Source: UBA4416 sp964541155 (lineage in GTDB: Bacteria > Bacteroidota > Bacteroidia > B-17B0 > Aurantibacillaceae). From it: 64,000 nt of DNA. Every line of letters starts with the position of its first letter. Position 1 is the stretch's first letter. Shown here piece by piece: positions 44,284-52,395 of this stretch. Position numbers and translations under genes: made by a program. The stretch spans positions 372,001 to 436,000 of the forward strand of contig CAZIPC010000002.1 of the NCBI GenBank assembly GCA_964541155.1, read 5' to 3'. The notes under the pieces are model-generated. The model saw only the letters and a list, made by a program, of their open reading frames with translations. It ran no database searches and had not been told where the DNA came from.

Positions 44284-45147
44284 CTATTTTTTAGTTTTAA
44301 GTATTAGTTCTTTTATGGCATCAATTACTAAGTTAGGTTCTTCTTTTTGTATGAAGTAACCACTTTTTAACGTTGTTATAATCTTCACATCTGGATTAAT
44401 AGATTTCCATTTTTCAAAAAATTCTATTTTATAATCTATTTCTTTGTTAATATATGCGTTTTCTACATCTGCTTGTTTTGATATAATAATTGTGATTGGA
44501 ATTGCTTTTGGAATAGGAAGATCTTTTACTATTTTTTGATTGCAAGAAAAACCTAAACTATCAAAATTAAAAGCTTGTTTTGATTCAGTTTTATAAGCTT
44601 TATACTTATTTTTTATTTTTAAGTAATTACGAAATTCTGTTTTAAAAACAGTTTTATCAGAATCATTTCTAATTTCTAAGCCATATTTATATTCATATTC
44701 ATGAGCAGGCTCAATAAAAACCATACCAGCTATTGTATTAGGATACATATTTGCAAAACAACGCATAATATATCCTCCCATTGAATGACCAATTAATATA
44801 TAGGGTGGCGTAATATTTTCTTTTATCAGTAACTCATGTAGCTCATAAGCCATCGTATCAACGGTTCTGGTGTTTTTTATTTCTTCAGATTTACCAATTC
44901 CTGATCTGTCATATGAAACAATTTTGTTGGTAGTTTTAAGTTTATGATATATTTTTTTGAAATCAGTTTCTGGACGTGCTTTACCACTTAAAAAAACAAG
45001 TGTTGGTTTTCCTTCTCCTTGCACATGTATGTATTGTTTTTTCCCTCTTAAATCAACATAATACCCTTTATTATCCTCTTGAGATAAAAGGAATAATGAT
45101 TTAAAACATAAACCTATTACGAGTACTATTTTTATAACTACTGCCAT
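44284..45147 (-). CDS. Secreted alpha/beta hydrolase lacking the usual catalytic His
   Basis: A 287-residue alpha/beta-hydrolase-fold protein with an N-terminal hydrophobic export segment (VLVIGLCFKSLFLLSQ). The nucleophile elbow GHSMGGY (S122) and the DRSGIGKSE strand are intact. At the position where the family has a histidine (usually GHxxQxExP) this protein reads GYFIQKEEP, with Tyr encoded by TAC, one base from the His codon CAC. It may be inactive or use another residue. It is downstream of the amidohydrolase-like gene by 21 nt, so they form an operon. No substrate is suggested. Confidence 0.82.
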   Translation of the reverse strand: MAVVIKIVLVIGLCFKSLFLLSQEDNKGYYVDLRGKKQYIHVQGEGKPTLVFLSGKARPETDFKKIYHKLKTTNKIVSYDRSGIGKSEEIKNTRTVDTMAYELHELLIKENITPPYILIGHSMGGYIMRCFANMYPNTIAGMVFIEPAHEYEYKYGLEIRNDSDKTVFKTEFRNYLKIKNKYKAYKTESKQAFNFDSLGFSCNQKIVKDLPIPKAIPITIIISKQADVENAYINKEIDYKIEFFEKWKSINPDVKIITTLKSGYFIQKEEPNLVIDAIKELILKTKK

Positions 45148-45168
45148 TAGGGTTAATTAAAAAATGTA

Positions 45169-46452
45169 TTAATTTTTAATACCTAATTTATCAGAATATT
45201 TTTTCTGGAGTTTGTTTTGAAAATTTTCAATGTTTATTGATCTTCCATTAATATATGCTAAAATAATTTTATTGGTTTTCATATCTAAAATATCTCCTTC
45301 AGAAACTACAATAGAAGCCAGTTTCCCTACTTCAATACTTCCTATTAGATGATCTATTCCTAATATTTTTGCAGAATTTAATGAAATACTTTGTAAGGCT
45401 TGTTCTTTTGTTAATCCATAACAAGCTGCAGTACCTGCTAAAAATGGAATATTACGAGCGTTCATAGCTTCCATATCTCCTTGATTTTGTAAGCAAAATA
45501 AAACAGAATCTTTTTGTAATAAGTAAGGTAATTTGTATAATAAATCAGTTTCAGCTTCTGGCAAATCTGGTAAATCATGTAATCTATTTAGCATTACCGC
45601 AATATTATTTTCTTTTAATAGTTTAGTTATTTTATAGCTATCCTTTCCACCAACTATTACTATCTTTTTAATATTAAATTTTTTACAAAAATTAATGGAG
45701 TTTATAATATCTTTTACATAATCTGTATGGATGTACAAATTTTTAGTTCCATTAAAAATACCTTTCATTGCCTCAAATCTTAAGTTGCTTTCTTTATGAT
45801 TACTTGTATTACAGTATGCTAAAGCATTTTCAAAAAATAGTTGTAATTCGTTTAGTTGCTCAATGTATTTATTATTGTTTTCACTAGGTTTTGGCTCTGC
45901 CCACCAACCATTTTTAGTAATTGATTTTGGAAAATTTAAGTGAATACCATCATCTGCTTTTATAACAGCATCCTCCCAATTCCAACCATCAGTAGCTAAA
46001 ACAGATGACATGCCGCTAATTGTTCCTTCGCGTGGAGTAGATTGTGTATATAATATACCATTAGCTTTAACTGTTTCTAAAATTTTACTTTCGGCATTAT
46101 ATGCAATTAAACTTCTTATATGCGGGTTATAGTTCCCAACTTCAGCATAATCACTAGTTTGTCTAACGGCTTCTGCTTCTTGCAATCCTAAAATACAATT
46201 TGGAGCAATTAATCCAGGATAAATATGTTTCCCAAATAAATTTATAATGGTATCAAATTTTGACGCATCAACTCTTATGGATCTAGCATCAGCTACTAAA
46301 TCTATTTTATTATTTTTAATAGAAACTAGTCCATTTTCTATTATATCACCATTGCCTATGTGTACTGTCGCATTTTTTAATAAAATATGTGGTTTATTTT
46401 GAGCAAATACTTCAAATGAAAGTACTGCAAATAATACTAAAAGTTTAGTCAT
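45169..46452 (-). CDS. Amidohydrolase-like protein without metal-binding motif
   Basis: A 427-residue exported protein (signal peptide LLVLFAVLSFEVFAQ) of the imidazolonepropionase-like amidohydrolase group. The C-terminal family block LGSIEVGKLASIVV-type (GSIEVGKLASIVVSEGD) and the N-terminal ILLKNATVHIGNG are clear. At the place of the HxH metal ligands (usually PGxIDxHxH) the sequence is YPGLIAPNCILGL, and the late Asp ligand is also not visible (FLAGTAACYGL). It is therefore probably not a normal metal-dependent hydrolase. Similar HxH-less proteins are known in Bacteroidota, often beside a complete paralogue, which is absent here. An alpha/beta hydrolase follows in the operon. Confidence 0.8.
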   Translation of the reverse strand: MTKLLVLFAVLSFEVFAQNKPHILLKNATVHIGNGDIIENGLVSIKNNKIDLVADARSIRVDASKFDTIINLFGKHIYPGLIAPNCILGLQEAEAVRQTSDYAEVGNYNPHIRSLIAYNAESKILETVKANGILYTQSTPREGTISGMSSVLATDGWNWEDAVIKADDGIHLNFPKSITKNGWWAEPKPSENNNKYIEQLNELQLFFENALAYCNTSNHKESNLRFEAMKGIFNGTKNLYIHTDYVKDIINSINFCKKFNIKKIVIVGGKDSYKITKLLKENNIAVMLNRLHDLPDLPEAETDLLYKLPYLLQKDSVLFCLQNQGDMEAMNARNIPFLAGTAACYGLTKEQALQSISLNSAKILGIDHLIGSIEVGKLASIVVSEGDILDMKTNKIILAYINGRSINIENFQNKLQKKYSDKLGIKN

Positions 46453-46522
46453 AGTGTATATGTTGTTTTAGGTAAATATAATAAAAAAATAAAGTAACTT
46501 CGAGCTTTAAAACATAGAGTTC

Positions 46523-47734
46523 ATGGGTAAAAAAATAATTAAGCAAGCAAAACCTCATCGTATATTATTACAGGTTGTTGTTAATGCTTTACATACTATA
46601 TTTAATGATAATAAATATGCAGATAAAGTCATTGAAAAAACCTTAAAAGAAAATCCAAAATTTGGGAGTAGAGATAGGCGTTTTATTGCCGAAACAACCT
46701 ACGATATTGTTAGAAATTATCGTTTATTGTGTTATCTTGCCGATACTAAAGATAATTTTTGGCAAATATTAGGAGTTTATTTTATAGTGAGGCATTTCCC
46801 TATTCCTGATGAACGCGATTTTAAAAATCTAAATGAAAAAATAATTTTAGATAAATATAAAGCACTTTCGGATCAAAAAATCATTCAATCATATCCTGAT
46901 TGGTTGTGGAATTTATGTGAAACAGAATTAGGAAAACAAATTTGGGAAAATGAATCTAACGCTTTAAATAAACAAGCTGAAGTTGTATTACGTGTTAATA
47001 CTCTTAAAACAAAAAAAACTATATTAAAACAACATTTAGCAGAGCAAGAAATAGAGGTTGATTTTTTAGAAGATTATAATGATGCTTTAGTACTTCTTAA
47101 AAGACAAAATTTATTTCAAAATCCATTATTTAAATTAGGATTATTTGAATTGCAGGATGCGGGTTCTCAGTATATTTCAGAGTTTTTATCTGTAGAGCCT
47201 GGTATGAGGGTAATTGATGCATGTGCTGGCGGTGGCGGAAAAACCTTACATATATCAGCTTTAATGCAAAATAAAGGCCGTATTATTTCTATGGATATCA
47301 CGCAATGGAAATTAGATGAATTAAAAAAACGAGCTCGTCGTGCTAATGCTTCTAATATTGAACCCCGTTTAATTGAAGGAAGCAAAACAATTAAACGCTT
47401 AGAAAATACAGCTGATAGATTATTGCTAGATGTTCCATGTAGTGGAACTGGAGTTATTAAACGAAATCCAGATGCAAAGTGGAAATTAAATATAGAGTTT
47501 ATAGAACGAACAAAAGATATTCAGAAAAAAATATTAAATGATTATTCGCCTATGACAAAAATTGGAGGACAACTGGTGTATTCTACATGCAGTATTTTAC
47601 CTAGCGAAAATAGAAAACAGGTTGATGAATTTTTGGTTAATAATAAAAATTATGAATTCATTAAAGATAAAACAATTTTACCAAGCAGTGGATTTGATGG
47701 TTTTTACATGGCTTTAATAAAAAGAAATTCATAA
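46523..47734 (+). CDS. RsmB-like rRNA (cytosine-5) methyltransferase
   Basis: A 403-residue SAM-dependent RNA methyltransferase of the Nop2/Sun family. The N-terminal about 130 residues resemble the NusB-like domain of RsmB (RILLQVVVNALHTIF, NPKFGSRDRRFIAETTYDIV). The catalytic domain has the SAM loop DACAGGGGKTLH, the PCSGTG motif (C306) and the STCS motif (C356), the two catalytic cysteines. The likely target is 16S rRNA, but the exact cytosine cannot be told. It is divergent from the amidohydrolase gene. Confidence 0.88.
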   Translation: MGKKIIKQAKPHRILLQVVVNALHTIFNDNKYADKVIEKTLKENPKFGSRDRRFIAETTYDIVRNYRLLCYLADTKDNFWQILGVYFIVRHFPIPDERDFKNLNEKIILDKYKALSDQKIIQSYPDWLWNLCETELGKQIWENESNALNKQAEVVLRVNTLKTKKTILKQHLAEQEIEVDFLEDYNDALVLLKRQNLFQNPLFKLGLFELQDAGSQYISEFLSVEPGMRVIDACAGGGGKTLHISALMQNKGRIISMDITQWKLDELKKRARRANASNIEPRLIEGSKTIKRLENTADRLLLDVPCSGTGVIKRNPDAKWKLNIEFIERTKDIQKKILNDYSPMTKIGGQLVYSTCSILPSENRKQVDEFLVNNKNYEFIKDKTILPSSGFDGFYMALIKRNS

Positions 47735-47773
47735 TATAAATAATGCTTATTAATGATTAAAAACAATAGACAT

Positions 47774-48157
47774 ATGAAAAAAATAATTACTGCTATTATT
47801 TTAATAGCTTCAACAATTGGAATAGCTCAAACAAAAATAGAAAATGTAGATGCTATTACTTTTAAAAAATTGATTGATGAAAAAAAATCATATTTAATTG
47901 ATTTAAGAACGGATGACGAATTAAAAAATAAAGGTTTTATAAAAGGTGCTGTACAGATAGATTATTTTAGAAAAGATGCAGAGATTGTGATTTCTAAGTT
48001 AGATAAAACAAAAACCTATTTGATATATTGTGCAGGCGGTGGCAGAAGCGGAGAGTGCGCAGAGCTAATGAAAAGTTTTGGATTTGCCCATATTGTGAAC
48101 TTAGAAAAAGGATTTGATGATTGGAAGAAAAAAGGATTTGAAGTAATTACTAAATAA
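47774..48157 (+). CDS. Exported rhodanese-like protein
   Basis: A 127-residue single-domain rhodanese with a signal peptide (IITAIILIASTIGIAQ). The active-site loop is CAGGGRSG with C86 as the sulfur-accepting cysteine. The CH2A-like LIDLRTDDE motif is present. It is presumably a periplasmic sulfurtransferase. I chose the ATG at 47774 rather than 47753 because it begins directly at a standard signal peptide. A perfect bidirectional terminator follows. Confidence 0.87.
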   Translation: MKKIITAIILIASTIGIAQTKIENVDAITFKKLIDEKKSYLIDLRTDDELKNKGFIKGAVQIDYFRKDAEIVISKLDKTKTYLIYCAGGGRSGECAELMKSFGFAHIVNLEKGFDDWKKKGFEVITK

Positions 48158-48174
48158 TACTAAATACTTTTCAT

Positions 48175-48206
48175 AAAAAAAGCTCCTCGAAAGAGGAGCT
48201 TTTTTT
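48175..48206. terminator. Bidirectional terminator with GAAA tetraloop
   Basis: Perfect 14-bp stem (arms 48175-48188 and 48193-48206, core AGCTCCTC) with a GAAA tetraloop and A7/T7 ends. It separates the convergent rhodanese and T9SS cargo genes. Confidence 0.92.
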
Positions 48207-48221
48207 ATGTTATTGGTTAGA

Positions 48222-51200
48222 TTATTTTCCTTTAAACACGGTAATAAAGCCATTGTATTTTTTATCATCTGGAATTTCAATTACATAAAAATAAGTCCCA
48301 TCTGATAAGCCATCAGCTTTCCATTCATTCTTATAGTTAGTGTTTTCATAAACTTTTAATCCCCATCTATCAAATATTGTTACAATTGTATTTGGATGAT
48401 ACTCCATATTTGATAATTTAAAATAATCATTAACGCCATCTCCATTAGGAGTGATAACATTTGGAATATCAATACTGCACGGAGGTAAAACATTAATTAT
48501 TTGGTAGTCAATGTCATTGTATCCACAACTATCGCTAAGATATACAGATACGGTGTAGTTACCTGGTGCTAATGGGAAAGTAGAACTAAAACTAGAACCG
48601 TTGGCTAAAATACTAGAGCTAGGAAGCATAGTCCATTGATAGTTATAAGCAGGGTAACCTCCAGTAGCTAATGCATTTAGTGTAAATGGTGTGCCAGCAC
48701 ATCCAAAAACAGAATCTACTATAGATATAGCTAAGTCGTTCACAAAATTACTAACAACAACCGTATCAGCAGTCGAATTAGCACATACTCCACTAACAGT
48801 TACAACTAACGTAGTAGTTGAGTTACTATTAATAGTATAGTTTGGTGCATTAGTTGCCCCTGGAGCAATACCATTTCCTGGTAATGTTGTCCAACTGTAT
48901 GTGTATGGTGTTCCACTATTACCAGCCATTGCCGATCCCACTGCTGCATTTAATGTAAATGATTTATCTCTACATTTTGTTACATCAGGGAGCGGAGTAA
49001 TCAATAAATTAGTAATAGGAGTTACATTTATAGTAATTGTTTTTGTATCAGGTGCAACTGATGGACAAGGAGCATATCCAGTTACTACATAAGTATTTAA
49101 ACCAATTGCAGGAGGTGTTACTGTGATTAATGTAGAGGTTGAGATTGGAACCAATGTTCCTGCTTGATTGTAAAACCAACTATAATATAAAGCACCATTT
49201 ACTGATAACGTTGCGTTTCCACCTTCACACATTGTATTAGTTGATGCAGCGGTAGTAATAGTTGTTGTTAAAGGAGGGTATTGAATTTGTAATGTTTTTG
49301 TAGCAACACAGCCTCCAACTGGATTTGTAACAGATATAGTATAAACAACAACGCCATTTGGTAATGGAGGAGCTGAAAATGTTGGTGCTATTCTTAATGA
49401 GTCATTTGCATAGTTTGCTGTAATCGTTCCATTTGACGATACTGATACAGAATAACTAGCAGGATTAGATGCTCCACAATTTCCAAATCTAATATTTGGA
49501 CGATACGTATTATTTGGAGCATAAGAACTTGCAGTTGCAATTGGACAAGCTGGTGTTACATCACTGTTATACCATCTTACCGATGCATATGGAGTAATAG
49601 TATAAGGAGTTGATGAATTATAAGTATAAGACGGGTTGGTAATACTATTACATACATCAATTAAAATATTAGATACTCCATCCCATTCATAGGCCGTTGA
49701 AAAATTATAAGTATTCCATCCTGTTGTAATATTAGCACTTGCAGCATAATATACCTGAATTAACCCTGTTTGATCAAAAGAGGTACTAGCTAAATCCTGT
49801 GCATTTGTACATTTAATTTTTATGGAAAAATCAGGATAACTTGTAATACCATTTATAGCAGATATGTTAAATGCTATACTAGAAATTTTACCAGCCTGAA
49901 CACCAGCTGCAAGTAATTCACTGGCTTTATACAAAATTTGATGTCTTGTATTTCTATACCAGTTACCATAAACTGCAGGATAGCTAGTTGTTGAATTAGA
50001 AGCAGTTCCATATCCTAGTTGAATAATATTTGGAGATGAACATGAACCAGTTGTAGATAAACCACAAGCTGTTGGAGAAGTTTCTCCGAAATCCATATTC
50101 AATTTCACTTCTTCTGGATAACACAATAATGTGTGAGTAGGCGTCATAGTAAAGTTAGTAGCAATTACACCTACAGAAACAGTATTATTGTAAGCACATA
50201 ACCCATCGCTTAAAACTGCAGTGTAAGTGCCTGGAGCTAAGTTTGTTAGTGTTAATGTAGTCATGCTTCCTACAGTGTTAGTTACCACTCCAGATGGACC
50301 ACTGATATTATATGTATAAGGAGGACTAAATGGTGTGCTTAAATTAAGAACGGTTGCTCCATTTGTAAATGATGGACAAACATTACTAGTATTTGAAAAA
50401 TAAGATGTTCCTCCTGTTACTTGAGTTAATTGATATCTAACAGAATCTCTGCAACCTTGAGCATTGGTATATACTACAGAGTATATGTCATTATTAATTG
50501 CATTTGTAATATATAGAGTATCATTTGTACCTACAGGCGCAGCAATAGCGTTAGTTCCTTGATACCATGTATAGTTTGAGCCTCCTGGCTGAGGAATACT
50601 AGTTACATTACCACAAAAAGGTTTGGTTAAACTGTAAAAGAATGGAGGAGAAATTCCTACAGAGATACCTCCAGATGCTTGACCACATGTGGTTGAAGCC
50701 ACTACCACACTGTACGATCCTGGAGATAAGCCAGTAGCGGTTTGTGAATTAGAAACTGGTAACCCTGTTGCTAAACTCGTCCAGGTGTATGTGTAAACTC
50801 CATTACTACCATTAGCTTGAACTATAGCTGTTCCTGAATTACCTCCAGCACAAGAACTGGTTGAATTCATATTAATAATGTTAACAGTAGTTAATCCAAT
50901 ATTTACAGTTTGAGAAAGTGCACACCCTCCAGGTGAAACCATATTTACCGTATATGTGGTTCCTGGTGTTGCTGGTGTTAATATTAAAGTATCATTAGTT
51001 GCGCCCGCAATTGTACCACTTGGACCTACCCACTGATAAGATTTAAACCCTGTTGGAGCAACTAAAGTAGCAAAGTTAGACCCAGAGCACATGTTTGCAT
51101 AAGGTGTTCCAACACCTCCACACTCTGCATCCACATACGCATATCCCCAGTGACCACTTTGAGTACATCCACCTACTTCAAAGTTAATAGATACGCTAGT

Positions 51201-52151
51201 TCCTATTGGTAAATTTGATAAATCTACTGAATAGTATTGCCATTTTCTGTAGAAAGTAGGGTCTGTTGTACTTCCTGTTGCAGCTTGTTTTAATGAATCG
51301 GCAGGCACTGTTGATTTTGGATTAAAAGTATATGATGTACAACCTGGTAATATTGTACCAGTTGTTTCATTTTTTACTTCAACTTTAAAATATGGAGACT
51401 CATTAATTAAATGTCCTGCAGGATTTTGTAAAACAACAGCATAACTAAATGAAATTCTTTTATTAATAGCAGATGAAGTTGTTACATATTTTAATCTACA
51501 AGCTCTGTAGTTTGCATTTTGTCCATTCATCCTAACAGACACAGGGTCAAAACTAAAAGGGCTTCTAAATGGAATATCAGAAACAATAGCAGTACCTATA
51601 GCTCTTGTAGCATTTGCATCCCAACCATTAATAGTTGCTAAGTTTCTGTTTAAAGGAGGCAAAGTCATAATAGTATGATAATTAATTGTATTTGTAGTAG
51701 GAACATTGTTACCAGCAGAATTGATAATTGTAGTTCCTGTAGAAGTATAATTAGGTAATCCACCGCCAGGACCAGTAGATACAGTTCCTATGCCTCCAGT
51801 CCATCCAGTAAAGTTAAATTGTTCAAATCCCATATTAGGACAACCTACACTCATAGGTTGATTTGGCTCTAAATAAATTACCGTTTCTTGTATTCCGGTA
51901 CTACCTTGCTCATACGGAGTATGAATATGAGTTTGCTTAGCTAAGTCTTTTTTAGAGAAAAAATCATTTTTCAAAAACTGCACATAACCAGCAATTTCTG
52001 ATGGCTTAATGCCTTTGGCTTTTGCTTGCTCTATAGCTTTTTGTTCATCAAACTGATTAGGGTCGATTTTTTTATTACCTGATTGCCCAAAAGTAATTTG
52101 CGCAAATCCTAACGAAATAAGGGTAAAGGAAAAAAATAAATGTTTTTTCAT
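48222..52151 (-). CDS. Giant surface protein with gliding-motility C-terminal domain (T9SS type B cargo)
   Basis: A 1309-residue secreted protein. It starts with a signal peptide (MKKHLFFSFTLISLGFAQI); I prefer this ATG to an in-frame ATG 13 codons upstream. The body holds Ig-like and SprB-type beta repeats (for example NGVYTYTWTSLATGLPVSNS, PGSYSVVV and PGTYTAVLSDG) rich in Ser, Thr, Asn and Pro. The last about 85 residues (IPNVITPNGDGVNDYFKL, FDRWGLKVYE, GLSDGTYFYVIE) are the CHU_C gliding-motility-associated domain, the type B signal of the type IX secretion system. It is therefore probably an adhesin or extracellular matrix protein. No enzymatic domain is apparent. Confidence 0.93.
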   Translation of the reverse strand: MKKHLFFSFTLISLGFAQITFGQSGNKKIDPNQFDEQKAIEQAKAKGIKPSEIAGYVQFLKNDFFSKKDLAKQTHIHTPYEQGSTGIQETVIYLEPNQPMSVGCPNMGFEQFNFTGWTGGIGTVSTGPGGGLPNYTSTGTTIINSAGNNVPTTNTINYHTIMTLPPLNRNLATINGWDANATRAIGTAIVSDIPFRSPFSFDPVSVRMNGQNANYRACRLKYVTTSSAINKRISFSYAVVLQNPAGHLINESPYFKVEVKNETTGTILPGCTSYTFNPKSTVPADSLKQAATGSTTDPTFYRKWQYYSVDLSNLPIGTSVSINFEVGGCTQSGHWGYAYVDAECGGVGTPYANMCSGSNFATLVAPTGFKSYQWVGPSGTIAGATNDTLILTPATPGTTYTVNMVSPGGCALSQTVNIGLTTVNIINMNSTSSCAGGNSGTAIVQANGSNGVYTYTWTSLATGLPVSNSQTATGLSPGSYSVVVASTTCGQASGGISVGISPPFFYSLTKPFCGNVTSIPQPGGSNYTWYQGTNAIAAPVGTNDTLYITNAINNDIYSVVYTNAQGCRDSVRYQLTQVTGGTSYFSNTSNVCPSFTNGATVLNLSTPFSPPYTYNISGPSGVVTNTVGSMTTLTLTNLAPGTYTAVLSDGLCAYNNTVSVGVIATNFTMTPTHTLLCYPEEVKLNMDFGETSPTACGLSTTGSCSSPNIIQLGYGTASNSTTSYPAVYGNWYRNTRHQILYKASELLAAGVQAGKISSIAFNISAINGITSYPDFSIKIKCTNAQDLASTSFDQTGLIQVYYAASANITTGWNTYNFSTAYEWDGVSNILIDVCNSITNPSYTYNSSTPYTITPYASVRWYNSDVTPACPIATASSYAPNNTYRPNIRFGNCGASNPASYSVSVSSNGTITANYANDSLRIAPTFSAPPLPNGVVVYTISVTNPVGGCVATKTLQIQYPPLTTTITTAASTNTMCEGGNATLSVNGALYYSWFYNQAGTLVPISTSTLITVTPPAIGLNTYVVTGYAPCPSVAPDTKTITINVTPITNLLITPLPDVTKCRDKSFTLNAAVGSAMAGNSGTPYTYSWTTLPGNGIAPGATNAPNYTINSNSTTTLVVTVSGVCANSTADTVVVSNFVNDLAISIVDSVFGCAGTPFTLNALATGGYPAYNYQWTMLPSSSILANGSSFSSTFPLAPGNYTVSVYLSDSCGYNDIDYQIINVLPPCSIDIPNVITPNGDGVNDYFKLSNMEYHPNTIVTIFDRWGLKVYENTNYKNEWKADGLSDGTYFYVIEIPDDKKYNGFITVFKGK

Positions 52152-52373
52152 GTTTCTTTTTTTATTTGTTATAAAGCTATTTGTTATCAATTACATAAAC
52201 TAATGTTAATGTAATTTTAAAGCTATTTTCCATTTTAGTGTTTCAAATATATATGTATTATTTTAGTTTAACAAGTATTTAAAGAGTCAAAAAACGCACT
52301 TTAATAACTAAAAAGCCTCTTTTATTGGATTTCTATTTTTTATACTAAAATTTCCTAGTCTAATCATTTACAT

Positions 52374-52381
52374 TAACTTTG
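52374..52381 (+). promoter_or_regulatory. Candidate -7 box for the class A PBP gene
   Basis: TAACTTTG matches TAnnTTTG. It overlaps an in-frame GTG at 52381, so that GTG lies upstream of the predicted transcript start and is unlikely to be used; the ATG at 52396 fits with a leader of about 11 nt. Confidence 0.55.
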
Positions 52382-52395
52382 TGATTCAATTTATT

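Noticed and set aside
48222..52151. Tandem DNA repeats or a CRISPR-like array inside the giant gene
   Set aside because: The similarity is at protein level (Ig/SprB-like beta repeats) and not as regularly spaced identical DNA repeats.
52381..52395. GTG at 52381 as the start of the class A PBP
   Set aside because: The GTG is part of a TAACTTTG promoter box, so it would lie upstream of the transcript start. ATG 52396 leads straight into the membrane anchor.
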